A stretch of 64,000 nt of DNA from contig CAJPFO010000085.1 in assembly GCA_905339255.1 (NCBI GenBank), forward strand, positions 1 through 64,000, written 5' to 3'. The DNA is from Myxococcaceae bacterium. GTDB lineage: Bacteria; Myxococcota_A; UBA9160. A program made the translations under genes and the position numbers. Under the pieces are notes generated by a model, which did no database searches, was not told the DNA's origin, and saw nothing but the letters and a program-made list of their open reading frames with translations. Position 1 is the first letter of the stretch. The number at the start of each line of letters is the position of its first letter. Shown one piece after another: positions 8,201-19,338 of the stretch.

Positions 8201-9846
8201 TCGGGGATCGTTCCTCCGGAGAGCACGGCGATCCGCCGCGCCCCCTCGCGGGCTTCGAGGACTCCGCTCACGCGGTCGTAGACGACTCGGGGTCGGAGTG
8301 CGGCGAAGTCGTCGGAGGCATAGCGGCCCGAGAGCATGTCGAGCACACCTTCGAAGATCGATTCCGAGAGATCTGCGAAGGGAGCGGCACGGCGAACGAG
8401 GTCGAAGAGCACTCCGACCTCGAAGGGCTCCATCGCCACCATGGCGACGATCTGCTGCGCGAGGACGTCGAGGGGGTTGCGCGGGTAACGGACGGCTTCG
8501 ACCTCACCTTCACGCATCGCCCGAGCCAGCGCGGCGCAGGCGACGAGGTCTCCGCGGTACTTCGGGTAGATCACTCCGCGGCTCGGCTCTCCGACACGAT
8601 GGCCGCCGCGCCCGATTCGTTGGAGACCACTCGCGACGGTTGCCGGTGCCTCGATCTGAACGACCAGATCGATCGCTCCCATGTCGATTCCGAGCTCGAG
8701 CGAGGAGGTGGCGACGAGCGCGCGGACCCGCCCCGTCTTCAGGCGGTCTTCGATCTCGAGGCGCTGCTCCCGCGCGATCGAGCCGTGGTGGGCGTGGACG
8801 AGCGTCTCGCCTGCGAGATCGTTCAAGGCGGCGGCGAGCCGCTCGGCGAGCCTGCGGCTGTTCACGAAGACGAGTGTCGAGCGATGTTCGCGGACGAGAT
8901 CGAGGAGTCGAGGATGGATCGCGGTCCAGATCGACGGACGGACGGGGCCTCGCGCCGCCGGCCCGCTCTCGATCTCGACGGGCTCGTCGAGCCGCGCCAT
9001 GTCCTCGACCGGAACCTCGATGCGGAGCTCGAGCACCTTTTTCGAGCCGGCATCGACGATCGTCACCGGTCGGTGTCGGACGACGTCCCCGGCCTGCTCG
9101 AACTCGGTCCGGATCTCGGAAAGAGCGTCCTCGGTCGATCGGGCTTCGCGGGGTCTCTCGGAAGCGATGCGACCGCCCTCGACTCCGCCGAGGAAGCGCG
9201 CGACCTCGTCGAGCGGTCGCTGCGTCGCCGAGAGTCCGATCCGCTGCAAACGTCTTCCTGCGAGCGCTTCGAGCCGCTCGAGCGAGAGCGCCAGGTGGGC
9301 GCCGCGCTTGGTCGGAACGAGCGCGTGGATCTCGTCGACGATCGCGGTCTCGACCGAGCGGAGCGTCTCGCGCGCAGTGGAGGTGAGCAGGAGGTAGAGC
9401 GATTCGGGAGTCGTGATGAGGATGTCGGCGGGCTCGCGAGCAAACCTCGCACGCTCGCGCGCAGGCGTGTCGCCGGTCCGGATCGCGACGCGGGGCTCGA
9501 AAAAGGCTTCGCCGCGCCGGCCCGCGACGTTCGCGATGCCCGCGAGCGGAGCGCGAAGGTTGCGATCGACGTCGACGGCGAGCGCGCGAAGCGGAGAGAT
9601 GTAGACGACGCGGCAACGCTGCTTCGGGGCGGGGGCGGGGCCGAACGCGATCCGGTCGAGACAGGCGAGGAAGGCCGCGAGCGTCTTTCCACTCCCCGTC
9701 GGAGCGAGGACGAGCGTCGACTCACCCCGAGCGATCGGCGGCCAGGCCCCACGTTGCGCCGGCGTGGGTTCTCCGAAGGAGGTCTCGAACCAGGCGCGGA
9801 CGGCCGGGTGGAAGCGCTCGAGCGGATCCGGGGGACGAGCCGCCAT
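5254..9846 (-). CDS. lhr: Lhr-family ATP-dependent DNA helicase, full-length
   Basis: This large superfamily-2 helicase (1530 residues) matches the long form of Lhr. The motor core begins with the Q-motif-like FGEPTPAQ, then Walker A APTGSGKT (~48-55) and Walker B VDEIHALV (DEIH box). Further helicase motifs are FVNSRRLAERL and LELGIDMGAIDLVVQ with QRIGRGGHR (motif VI). After the motor comes the long winged-helix and C-terminal Lhr-CTD region. Lhr proteins translocate 3'-5' on single-stranded DNA, unwind RNA:DNA hybrids and are linked to DNA repair. The gene heads the lhr-nei-asd group and is divergent from the esterase. The antisense strand also holds long open frames, but the domain motifs are only on this strand. 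Confidence 0.95.
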   Translation of the reverse strand: MAARPPDPLERFHPAVRAWFETSFGEPTPAQRGAWPPIARGESTLVLAPTGSGKTLAAFLACLDRIAFGPAPAPKQRCRVVYISPLRALAVDVDRNLRAPLAGIANVAGRRGEAFFEPRVAIRTGDTPARERARFAREPADILITTPESLYLLLTSTARETLRSVETAIVDEIHALVPTKRGAHLALSLERLEALAGRRLQRIGLSATQRPLDEVARFLGGVEGGRIASERPREARSTEDALSEIRTEFEQAGDVVRHRPVTIVDAGSKKVLELRIEVPVEDMARLDEPVEIESGPAARGPVRPSIWTAIHPRLLDLVREHRSTLVFVNSRRLAERLAAALNDLAGETLVHAHHGSIAREQRLEIEDRLKTGRVRALVATSSLELGIDMGAIDLVVQIEAPATVASGLQRIGRGGHRVGEPSRGVIYPKYRGDLVACAALARAMREGEVEAVRYPRNPLDVLAQQIVAMVAMEPFEVGVLFDLVRRAAPFADLSESIFEGVLDMLSGRYASDDFAALRPRVVYDRVSGVLEAREGARRIAVLSGGTIPDRGLYGVFLAGGTRKEARVGELDEEMVFESHPGDTFVLGASTWRIEEITHDRVLVSPAPGEPGRMPFWRGDAAGRSLELGRRIGALVRELRSLPRGAAQSVLEREHCLDPLAADNLLRYLADQQAAAGAVPDDSTIVIERVRDELGDWRVCVLSPLGGRVHAPWAMAAVARVRDETGIDAETLWNDDGFVLRFPESDVPPDVARLIPAPDELESLVIRQLGATSLFAARFREIASRALLLPRRRPGRRSPLWQTRKRAQDLLAVASQFNSFPMLLEAYRECLREVFDLPALRQVLEAIAAHEIRVETVDSTTPSPFAAAILFGFVANYIYEGDAPLAERRAQALSIDPAQLRELLGEAELRELLDADALDSLERELQRLEPALHAASVDGVHDLLLRLGDVSQDEIRERSEAGVAQAALAGLVSARRAVEIGLRGERRYVAVEHASRYRDAIGVPLPAGIPDAFLAPVADPAGDLVLRHARSHGPFPLDDLVRRFDLPRERALGILRRLTAEGRLVEGAFRPGGIHREWCDPEILQRLRRRSLARVRREVEPVEPATLARFACTWHGVTSRGRGLDAVLDAVERLQGAALPASLLESEILPARVEGYRPADLDELLAAGEIVWCGIEPLAERDGRIALYLSDAYARLGADRPEAHDLPQREMRLVEALRERGASFFATLHEAAGGGFPRETSDALWRLVWRGIVTNDGLRALRAWLARRPARAQRRRREGATRNFRSRRIAPPAAEGRWSLVGERAPAGPSTTERMAALAQQLLARHGLVTREVAASEAVAGGFRPVFDVLQALEAAGRIRRGYFVAGVGATQFASPAALDLLRRLRHRGETPEVATLAAADPANVWGSTLRWPAADAGAPARRPSRAVGAHVVLVDGALAAWIGRGARQAFYFPADDESEDARRGAAVARAIAALARRDGGGRLLAEIDGAPARLHPLALHLVDAGFVAGPQGFHLGPGSPVEAAHARPDA

Positions 9847-9990
9847 GCGCCGAGCCTACGTCCTCCAGGGCGATCCGCACGCGCCGCCGCGGGGCTCGGG
9901 CTTCGTTATCGTGGCGCGTCGCGGGGTCGGACGTCGCAGGCCCCGCGCGGCCGCCGGCGTGCGGCCTTCCGCCGACGAGAGGAGCCGCAG

Positions 9991-11052
9991 ATGCCCGTCG
10001 AGCCGAGTCTCGCCGAACGCGTGGAGGGTTTCGTGGCGCGGGGCGTGATGGGGCTGCCCGCGCCCGCAATTCGCTGGCTCGCGGGGAGCCGGCCGATCTC
10101 GATCGACGGCCAGACGCTCGACCCGGAGATCCAGGTGCTGCTCCGCCTGCTCGCGGTCGCGGGAGGGCGATCGATCGACGCCCTCACCCCGTCCGAGGCG
10201 CGCGAGTCGGTCCGCTCGACGACGCGTGCGCTCGCTGGAGAAAAGCTTCCGGTGGCGCACGTCGACTCGAAGAGCGTGCGCGGCCCGGCCGGCGAGATCC
10301 GCGCAAGGCTCTACAGGCCCTATGGCGGAAGCGAACCGCGACCGCTCGTCGTCTACTACCACGGAGGCGGCTGGGTCTTGTGCGATCTCGACACCCACGA
10401 CGACCCGTGCCGCTTTCTCGCGGTGCACGCGGGCGTGAACGTCCTCTCGATCGACTACCGGCTCGCCCCGGAGCACTGCTTTCCGGCGGCGGTCGACGAC
10501 GCCGTCGCGGCCTTCCGCTTCGCCGTCGAACAGGCGGACGCGCTCGGAAGCGCTGGACAGCCCATCGCCGTCGCCGGAGACAGCGCCGGCGGAAACCTCT
10601 CCGCGGTCGTCTCGCAGCGCACGGCCCGCGACGGTGGGCCGGCTCCCGCTTTCCAGCTCCTCCTCTACCCGGTCACGGACCTCTCGAAGAAGCACGAGAG
10701 CTACCGCCTCTTCTCCGACGGCTTCTTCCTCACGGAGAAGACCATGGACTGGTACCGCGACCACTACCTTCCGGACCCTTCCGCGGCGCTCGATCCGGCC
10801 GCCTCACCGCTTCTCGCCGCGGACCTCTCCGGGCTCGCTCCGGCACACGTGGTGACGGCCGGCTTCGATCCGCTTCGCGACGAGGGTGAGGCGTACGCGC
10901 AGCGGCTCGAGGCCGCCGGCGGAGCGGTCACCCTCCGGAGATATCCGGGCCTCGTGCACGGCTTCGTGAACTCGACCTCGCTCGGAACGAGCTCCCGGGC
11001 CGCGATGGAGGAGATCGCGGCGGCACTCCGCACCGGGCTCGCGGGGCGCTAG
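9991..11052 (+). CDS. Alpha/beta-hydrolase, HSL-type esterase/lipase
   Basis: This is a cytoplasmic carboxylesterase of the hormone-sensitive-lipase family (353 residues). The oxyanion-hole motif YYHGGGWV is followed by [13 protein letters not shown] and the nucleophile elbow GDSAGGN. Later comes the Asp-containing [10 protein letters not shown] and the catalytic-His motif [10 protein letters not shown]. The ATG at 9991 is preceded by GAGAGGAG, a good ribosome site; the frame is open much further upstream, but that part lies antisense to lhr. No signal peptide is seen. A second, diverged member of the same family sits at 48.0-49.0 kb. The natural substrate is unknown; short acyl or lipid esters are typical. 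Confidence 0.92.
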   Translation: MPVEPSLAERVEGFVARGVMGLPAPAIRWLAGSRPISIDGQTLDPEIQVLLRLLAVAGGRSIDALTPSEARESVRSTTRALAGEKLPVAHVDSKSVRGPAGEIRARLYRPYGGSEPRPLVVYYHGGGWVLCDLDTHDDPCRFLAVHAGVNVLSIDYRLAPEHCFPAAVDDAVAAFRFAVEQADALGSAGQPIAVAGDSAGGNLSAVVSQRTARDGGPAPAFQLLLYPVTDLSKKHESYRLFSDGFFLTEKTMDWYRDHYLPDPSAALDPAASPLLAADLSGLAPAHVVTAGFDPLRDEGEAYAQRLEAAGGAVTLRRYPGLVHGFVNSTSLGTSSRAAMEEIAAALRTGLAGR

Positions 11053-11074
11053 GCCGCAAGCCTCTCGGGTCTTT

Positions 11075-11096
11075 CCCGGGCTCGATGCCGCCCGGG
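11075..11096 (+). terminator. Hairpin downstream of esterase gene
   Basis: CCCGGGC-TCGATGCC-GCCCGGG gives a perfect 7-bp GC stem, 22 nt after the esterase stop codon and before the kinase gene. There is no T-tract, so efficiency is uncertain. Confidence 0.4.
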
Positions 11097-11133
11097 CTCA
11101 AGCAGAGCGCCGGGCTCCCCGATCCCGTTTCCC

Positions 11134-13472
<2,339 letters not shown>

Positions 13473-13476
<4 letters not shown>

Positions 13477-15227
13477 GCGAGCCCCGGGAGCCGTCGATCC
13501 TCGCCCGCGCGGCAGACGCACTTCTTCCCGAATCCCTCGCCGAGGCCGCCACCGATACACGCCTGCGGGCGCGCTTCCTCGTGGTGGGATGCGGGCTCGG
13601 CGTTCTGCTCGGTTCGGTCGGGCTCCCGGTCATGCTCTTCCAGGGGTATCGCGCGAACACCGCCGTGATGGCGCTCATGCTGCTCGCCGTCCTCTCGCTG
13701 CCGATCGTCCTTCGCAGGACCGGGTCGCTCTTCGTCGCCGGAAACCTCGCGGCGTCGATCTTCTTCTTCGGCTTCGGGGGGCTCGCCTTTGCGACCGCCG
13801 GAAGGACGCTCCCGCCCTTTCTCTTCATCGGGGTCGCTCCGATCGTCGCGACGCTCCTCGCCGGGGGCCGCTCCGGCTCGTTCTGGGCACTCGCCGTCTG
13901 CGCCCTCGTTGGAGTGCTCGGTCTCTTCGTCGCGGCCGGTCTCGAGCCGGTGGTCGCGCTCCCAGGATCGCTCGAAGCGTCGAAGTACCTGGGCGTCGTC
14001 TTCCTCGTTCTCGGTCAGCTCGGGTTTTCGCTCGCCTATGAGCGGCTCAAGAACCGGGCGCTCGACGGCATGGCGGTGGCACGCGAGCAGGCCGTCGCGG
14101 CGACGCATGCCAAGAGCCGCTTCCTCGCCGGCATGAGCCACGAGCTCCGCACGCCGATGAACGGCGTGATCGGAATCACCGATCTCCTGCTCGAGACGAA
14201 GCTCGACGCCGAGCAGCGGGATCATGCCGAGACGATCCGGCGGTCGGCCAACGCGCTCCTTTCGATCCTGAATGATCTGCTCGACTTCTCGCAGATCGAG
14301 GCGGAACGGCTCGAGCTCGAATCGGTCGACGTCGACCTCGACGTCCTGGTCCGCGAAGTGACCGATCTTCTCGCGGTACGAGCAGCCGAGAAGGGGCTCG
14401 CGATCGGCCTCGACATCCGCCCCGGGGCGCCGCTCCGGCTTCGCGGAGACCCGACGAGACTTCGACAAGTCGTGATGAACCTGGTCGGAAACGCCATCAA
14501 GTTCACGGAGCAAGGAAGCGTTCGAGTCGAGCTCTCCGGCGAGACACGGCAAGGCGGGCTCGAGCGGGTCTGCGTCGCGGTGAGCGATACGGGGATCGGG
14601 ATCCCCGCGGATCGGATTTCGGGGATCTTCGACGAGTTCGCACAGGGACACTCCTCGACGACCCGCCGATTCGGTGGCACGGGGCTCGGCCTTGCGATCT
14701 CACGCGGCATCGCCGAGCAGATGGGCGGGAGGATCCGTGTCGAGAGCGCTCCGGGCGCCGGATCGACCTTCCGCTTCGAGGTCGATCTCCCGAAGGCCGT
14801 GGGGGGGCGCGTCTCGAACGATCCGACTTCGACGGGCCTCGCACCGCAGTCGCGACTCGCCGCACGCGTACTCGTCGCCGAGGACAACGCCGTGAACCAG
14901 AAGCTCGTGCGAAAGCTCCTCGAGCGGATCGGTTGCGAGGTCGATCTGGTGGCGACCGGCACGGCCGCCGTCGAGGCCGCAGACAAGCACGACTACGACG
15001 TGATCCTGATGGATTGCGAGATGCCCGGGATGGACGGCATCGAGGCGACGCGAGAGATCCGCCGTCGGGAGCGAGCGGGGAAGCGGGTTCCGGTGGTCGC
15101 GCTCACGGCCAACGCGATGCGAGGCGATCGCGAGCGCTGCCTCGAGGCCGGGATGGACGACTACGTCTCGAAGCCCTTTGGCCGCGCGGAGCTCGAAGCG
15201 GCACTCGCCCGGGTCGGTATCGCTTGA
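13473..15227 (+). CDS. Membrane hybrid histidine kinase with one receiver domain
   Basis: The protein (584 residues) has an N-terminal block of about six membrane segments (~35-190). HisKA follows with the canonical box [11 protein letters not shown] (His ~223). The HATPase domain has [17 protein letters not shown] and [10 protein letters not shown] single C-terminal receiver domain contains [20 protein letters not shown] (phospho-Asp) and YVSKP. Translation probably starts at the GTG whose last two bases overlap the upstream TGA; a second GTG lies two codons earlier. The two kinases share strong similarity in the catalytic core and receiver, suggesting duplication. No output or DNA-binding regulator is adjacent, so the phosphate must flow to a partner elsewhere. 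Confidence 0.9.
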
Positions 15228-15299
15228 TCGCGAGGGCCTGGCGTCGAGACCGGGCCGAAGCCGTGCTCGAGCGGCGAAGCTCGCAGCGCCCCGAGACGA

Positions 15300-15977
15300 T
15301 CAGGACCTCGGTGCGGCCTGGAGGGGCTCGATGCAGCGTGGATCGTCGAACGCCGCACCGTTCACGAGCGTCGCGACGGGACGAGCCACGAAGCCCGACT
15401 CGGGAGCCGGCGCGAGGAGATCCCGGAGCTCGTCGATGGGCGTCCCGGGATCGAGCCAGCGGCCGAGGTCCTCGGGCGCCAGGATCGCCGGCATGCGGTC
15501 GTGGATGCGTCGCACGAGTGCGTTCGCGGCCGTGGTGAGGATCGCGAACGAGCGGATCTCGTCTTCGCGATCGGGATGCCAGCGCTCGCAGAGGCCCGCC
15601 ATCGCGAACGGAGCCCCGTCGCTCCGATGCATCCAGTACGGTTGCTTGCGGCGACCCTCGGGCTTCCACTCGTAGAAGCCGTCTGCCGGAACGAGACAGC
15701 GATGCTTCCGGAAAGCGCTCCGGAAGGCCGGCTTCTCGGCAACGGACTCGGAGCGTGCATTGATGAGGCGGCTACCGATCGAGGCATCTTTCGCAAAGAA
15801 GGGAACGAGTCCGAAGCGCCGGAGCTCGAGCTTGCGACGACCGCTCGAGACGACGATGACGGGCGCGTGCTGCGTCGGGGCGATGTTGAATCGCGGCGAG
15901 AACTCCAGGATCTCGTCGAGCCCGAAGGTCGCGGCGATCCGCTCCGGACGGGCCCCGAGTGTGTAGCGGCCGCACAT
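15300..15977 (-). CDS. SOS-response-associated peptidase family (YedK/HMCES)
   Basis: The protein shields abasic sites in single-stranded DNA by forming a covalent thiazolidine link through Cys2. The sequence starts MCGRYTLG, exposing Cys2 after Met removal. The family motifs FNIAPTQ, NARSES, CLVPADGFYEWK and IHDRMPAIL are all present; the last contains the active-site His. Length is 225 residues, typical. It is convergent with the kinase gene and not in an operon. Confidence 0.95.
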   Translation of the reverse strand: MCGRYTLGARPERIAATFGLDEILEFSPRFNIAPTQHAPVIVVSSGRRKLELRRFGLVPFFAKDASIGSRLINARSESVAEKPAFRSAFRKHRCLVPADGFYEWKPEGRRKQPYWMHRSDGAPFAMAGLCERWHPDREDEIRSFAILTTAANALVRRIHDRMPAILAPEDLGRWLDPGTPIDELRDLLAPAPESGFVARPVATLVNGAAFDDPRCIEPLQAAPRS

Positions 15978-16071
15978 GGGGCGAAGTTCGCAGACGCCGG
16001 GTGCCGCGCCAGCCGCAGCCCCGAGAGCGCCCTTCTCGACCCTCTGCTATCCCGGTTCGAGGGAGGAGCCC

Positions 16072-17142
16072 ATGACCGACGACGTGCTGCGCTTCGGGAT
16101 CATCGGAACCGGGATGATGGGGTGCGAGCACATCCGCAACCTGCGGCTCGTTCCCGGGGTTCGGGTGACGGCGATCGCCGATCGCAATGCCCAGAGCCGC
16201 GCTTTCGGAAAACTCTCGGCGGGCGAAGACGTCGAGGTCTACGAGGATCACCGGGAGCTCCTCGCGAAGGCTCCCGTCGATGCCGTCGTGATCGCGACGC
16301 CGAACTTCTCCCACGCCGAGGTGCTCGCCGACGTCTTCCGGACCGGGAAGCACGTGCTCGTCGAGAAGCCGCTTTGCACCACCGTCGAGGATTGCCGGCG
16401 CGTGATCGATGCCGCAGCGAAGCATCGGGGAATCGTCTGGGTGGGGATGGAGTACCGCTTCATGCGCCCAGTCGAACGGCTCGTCGAGGAGGTGCATGCC
16501 GGGGCGATCGGGGCGCTTCGCATGCTCGCGATCCGCGAGCACCGCTTCCCCTTCTTGAAGAAGGTCGACGATTGGAACCGCTTCGCGAAGAACACGGGGG
16601 GAACGCTCGTCGAGAAGTGTTGCCATTTCTTCGACCTCATGAACCTGGTGACGCGGCAGCGGCCCGTTCGGGTCTACGGCTCGGGAGCCATGGACGTGAA
16701 CCACCGCGATGAGCGTTACGGCGGGGAGGCTCCGGACATCCTCGACAACGCCTACGTCGTCGTCGACTTCGACGGCGGCGCGCGCGGGCTGCTCGATCTC
16801 TGCATGTTCGCCGAGAACTCGCGAAACGAGATGGAGATCGCGGCCACCGGCGATCGCGGGAAGGCCGAGGCGTTCCTGCCGGCGCATCGCCTCGTGCTGA
16901 CGCGTCGCGATCGGAACGAGCCGACGACGGTCGAGTTTCCGATCGACCGCAACCTCGCGCATGCCGGTGCGCATCACGGCTCGACCTTCTTCGAGCACGT
17001 GGCGTTCCGTGACGCGGTGCGAAGCGGCGGGCGTCCGATCGTCTCGGTCGAGGATGGCGCGCTCGCGGTCGCGGTCGGCGCGGCCGCCGAGCGGAGCTGC
17101 CGGGAGAAGCGGCCGGTTTCGATCGAGGAGATGGGGCTCTAG
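16072..17142 (+). CDS. Gfo/Idh/MocA-family oxidoreductase
   Basis: This NAD(P)-dependent sugar or polyol dehydrogenase-like protein (356 residues) has an N-terminal Rossmann motif (FGIIGTGMMGCEHIRN). The family signature VLVEKPLC carries the conserved active-site Lys, and WVGMEYRFMRPVERL follows. The C-terminal domain includes GGTLVEKCCHFFDLM with the conserved His. The start ATG at 16072 follows GGGAGGAG; the frame extends slightly upstream but without family similarity. The substrate cannot be told from sequence; myo-inositol or related sugars are typical for the family. It stands alone between a minus-strand gene pair. Confidence 0.9.
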   Translation: MTDDVLRFGIIGTGMMGCEHIRNLRLVPGVRVTAIADRNAQSRAFGKLSAGEDVEVYEDHRELLAKAPVDAVVIATPNFSHAEVLADVFRTGKHVLVEKPLCTTVEDCRRVIDAAAKHRGIVWVGMEYRFMRPVERLVEEVHAGAIGALRMLAIREHRFPFLKKVDDWNRFAKNTGGTLVEKCCHFFDLMNLVTRQRPVRVYGSGAMDVNHRDERYGGEAPDILDNAYVVVDFDGGARGLLDLCMFAENSRNEMEIAATGDRGKAEAFLPAHRLVLTRRDRNEPTTVEFPIDRNLAHAGAHHGSTFFEHVAFRDAVRSGGRPIVSVEDGALAVAVGAAAERSCREKRPVSIEEMGL

Positions 17143-17207
17143 ACGATGAGCCGCGGGCCGGCTGGAGGAGAACCCCCCGCGGCCGCACACGCCAGTGCAG
17201 GCACGCG

Positions 17208-17840
17208 TCAGCGCCGGCCGAGGAGCGCGAGCGTCCCGTGTTCGACGACGGCCCGAGCCCGCTCGCGCGAGAGCCCCTGATCGGTGCGAAGCCGATCCCA
17301 GGCCTCGAAGGAGAGCCAGAGGTCGAGTGCGTCGATCCGTTCGCCGGGCGCCGAGGCGAGCTCGGGGAGCCAGGCGAGGATCTGCGTCCGCAGCGCCCGC
17401 ACCAGCGCACGGTTGCGTGCCGCGAGGTACGGAGATCGCCAGCGCTGCACGACCCCGGCGCGCCGGTACGGCGCGATCCGTTCGAAGACCGTGACGCGGG
17501 TCGCGACGAGTCCGAGCGCGCGCTCCCGCAGCGCTCCTCTCGGGGCCTCGCGGAGCAGCGCGGGCGCCACCTCGGCGGACAGGCGTTCGTCCATCTCCGC
17601 GTAGAGACGTTCGAAGTCGTTGAAATGGCGGAACACGCTCCGCAACCCGACGCCTGCGCGATCGGCCACCTGCTGGACCGTCGGCTTCACGATCCCTTCG
17701 CCGACGAGTTCCATGAGCGCGTCGACGATCGAATGGCGGCTCCGCTCGCCGCGCAGGATCCGTCCGTCACCGGCGCTCCCGGCTTCTTTCCGTCGTGCCC
17801 TCGTCGCCACCCGACCTCCGCTCTCGCGCACCGGCCTCAT
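17208..17840 (-). CDS. TetR-family transcriptional regulator
   Basis: The N-terminal helix-turn-helix is recognisable (HSIVDALMELVGEG, then TVQQVADRAGVGLRSVFRHF). The ligand-binding half is unassigned. Length is 210 residues. The gene is divergent from the double thioredoxin-fold gene at 17.9 kb with an 81-nt gap, so that gene is its most likely target, along with itself. The effector is unknown. Confidence 0.9.
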   Translation of the reverse strand: MRPVRESGGRVATRARRKEAGSAGDGRILRGERSRHSIVDALMELVGEGIVKPTVQQVADRAGVGLRSVFRHFNDFERLYAEMDERLSAEVAPALLREAPRGALRERALGLVATRVTVFERIAPYRRAGVVQRWRSPYLAARNRALVRALRTQILAWLPELASAPGERIDALDLWLSFEAWDRLRTDQGLSRERARAVVEHGTLALLGRR

Positions 17841-17921
17841 GGCGTCGGAGCCCTCCCCGCCGCCCGGTCAAAGTGACAGAATGACTGCCAGAATCTAGCC
17901 TCGCCGCATCCGGAGAGGGAG

Positions 17922-19292
17922 ATGCGGAGGGCCCCGGTGAACGGACGCGGAAAAGGAGAGCGCCCCCTCGGCACGATCTCGCGACGCGTCTCGCCCGCGG
18001 TCGCCGCGGCGCTCACCAGCTCGAGAACGCGAACTCTGTTGCGGATCGTCGCAGAGGCACGCCGGCGCCTGCGGGGGGACCCACATCGGATCGTCTATTT
18101 CCACCAGGCCGACGATCCGTATTCACATCTCGCGGCGCAGATCCTCGATGCGCTCGGCGAGCGTTACGACGTGGTCCTCGAACCGGCTCTCGTCGGTCCC
18201 CCCTCCGACACTGCCGCGCCCGAGCGCGAGCGCCTCGAGGCCTTCGCGAGACGCGACGCGGCCGACGTCGCGCCGGGCTACGGTCTCTCGTTTCCGGCCA
18301 CCGCCCGGGTGCCCGATCGGAGCGCGGTCCGGCTCGCCGAGCGGCTTCTCGAATCCGCGATCGCCGCGGGCTCGTTCGCGAGGTTCGCACGCCGCGTCGG
18401 CGATGCGCTCTGGAGTGCAGACGCATCCGGCCTCGAAGCGCTCGCGAAGGAGACGGGGATCGCCGACGAGACGCGCACGCGAAGCTCGATCGAGGAAGGC
18501 AATCGCCGTCGCGAGCAGCTCGGCCACTATCTCGGCGCGATGTTCCACTACGGCGGCGAGTGGTATTGGGGCGTCGATCGGCTCACGCATCTCGAGCGCC
18601 GCCTGCGGGCGCTCGGGCTCGCGAGACCGGGGGTTCCGGGAGCGCCCCTCGTCGAACGTCCCGTCTTCCCCGACCGCCCGCCCGCTTCGAAGCAGCGCTT
18701 CAAGCTCGAGTTCTACGTTTCGCTCCGGAGCCCCTATACGGCGATCGTCTTCGATCGGGTCCTCGCGCTTTGCGACCGGCTTCCCGTCGACCTCGTGCTC
18801 CGTCCCGTTCTGCCGATGGTGATGCGCGGGCTTCCGGTCCCAGCGGCCAAGCGGCTCTACATCACCCTCGATACCAAGCGCGAAGCCGAGGATGCCGGCG
18901 TCGCATTCGGACGCGTGGCCGATCCGGTCGGACGCCCCGTCGAGCGCGCCTTCTCGCTCTGGCCCTTCGCCCGTTCGAAGGGGCGTGGCGCCGAGTGGCT
19001 TCGCGAGTTCCTCGTGGCCTCGTTCGCCGATGGCATCGACACGGGGACCGATGCGGGGCTTCGCCTCGTCGCCGAGCGGGCCGGCCTCGAATGGGACGAC
19101 GCACTTCCCCATCTCGATCGGGAGGGCTGGCGAGACGAGCTCGAGGGCAATCGCGAGCGACTCCTGGCGCTCGGACTCTGGGGCGTCCCGAGCTTCCATC
19201 TCCTCGCGGGAGAGGGGGAGAGCGCGTACTCGACCTGGGGGCAGGATCGGCTCTGGCGCGTCGAGGCCGAGATCCGCTCGCGGATCGGATAG
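17922..19292 (+). CDS. Tandem DsbA/HCCA-isomerase-like thioredoxin-fold protein
   Basis: This protein (about 456 residues) contains two thioredoxin-like units of the DsbA/2-hydroxychromene-2-carboxylate isomerase/GST-kappa family. Unit 1 begins RIVYFHQADDPYSHLAAQIL and unit 2 begins KLEFYVSLRSPYTAIVFDRV. Neither has a CxxC pair, which argues against a disulfide oxidoreductase and for a glutathione-type isomerase or transferase. Near the end, LGLWGVPSFHLL is the cis-Pro region typical of the family. The ATG at 17922 is used; a GTG at 17937 with GGAGG at 17926-17930 is an equally good start. It is divergent from the TetR gene, probably its regulator. Confidence 0.82.
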   Translation: MRRAPVNGRGKGERPLGTISRRVSPAVAAALTSSRTRTLLRIVAEARRRLRGDPHRIVYFHQADDPYSHLAAQILDALGERYDVVLEPALVGPPSDTAAPERERLEAFARRDAADVAPGYGLSFPATARVPDRSAVRLAERLLESAIAAGSFARFARRVGDALWSADASGLEALAKETGIADETRTRSSIEEGNRRREQLGHYLGAMFHYGGEWYWGVDRLTHLERRLRALGLARPGVPGAPLVERPVFPDRPPASKQRFKLEFYVSLRSPYTAIVFDRVLALCDRLPVDLVLRPVLPMVMRGLPVPAAKRLYITLDTKREAEDAGVAFGRVADPVGRPVERAFSLWPFARSKGRGAEWLREFLVASFADGIDTGTDAGLRLVAERAGLEWDDALPHLDREGWRDELEGNRERLLALGLWGVPSFHLLAGEGESAYSTWGQDRLWRVEAEIRSRIG

Positions 19293-19320
19293 GAGACCGA
19301 CCCGAGACGGGTCGGTCTCC
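19292..19320. terminator. Perfect 12-bp hairpin between convergent genes
   Basis: GGAGACCGACCC-GAGAC-GGGTCGGTCTCC forms a perfect 12-bp stem with a 5-nt loop, beginning at the last base of the thioredoxin-fold gene's stop codon. It lies between convergent genes and can serve both strands as a bidirectional terminator. There is no T-tract. Confidence 0.7.
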
Positions 19321-19338
19321 CAGGAATCGGATCCCTTC

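Noticed and set aside
8053-9990. N-terminal extension of the esterase frame
   Set aside because: It is antisense to lhr, and a good ribosome site with family-like sequence begins only at 9991.
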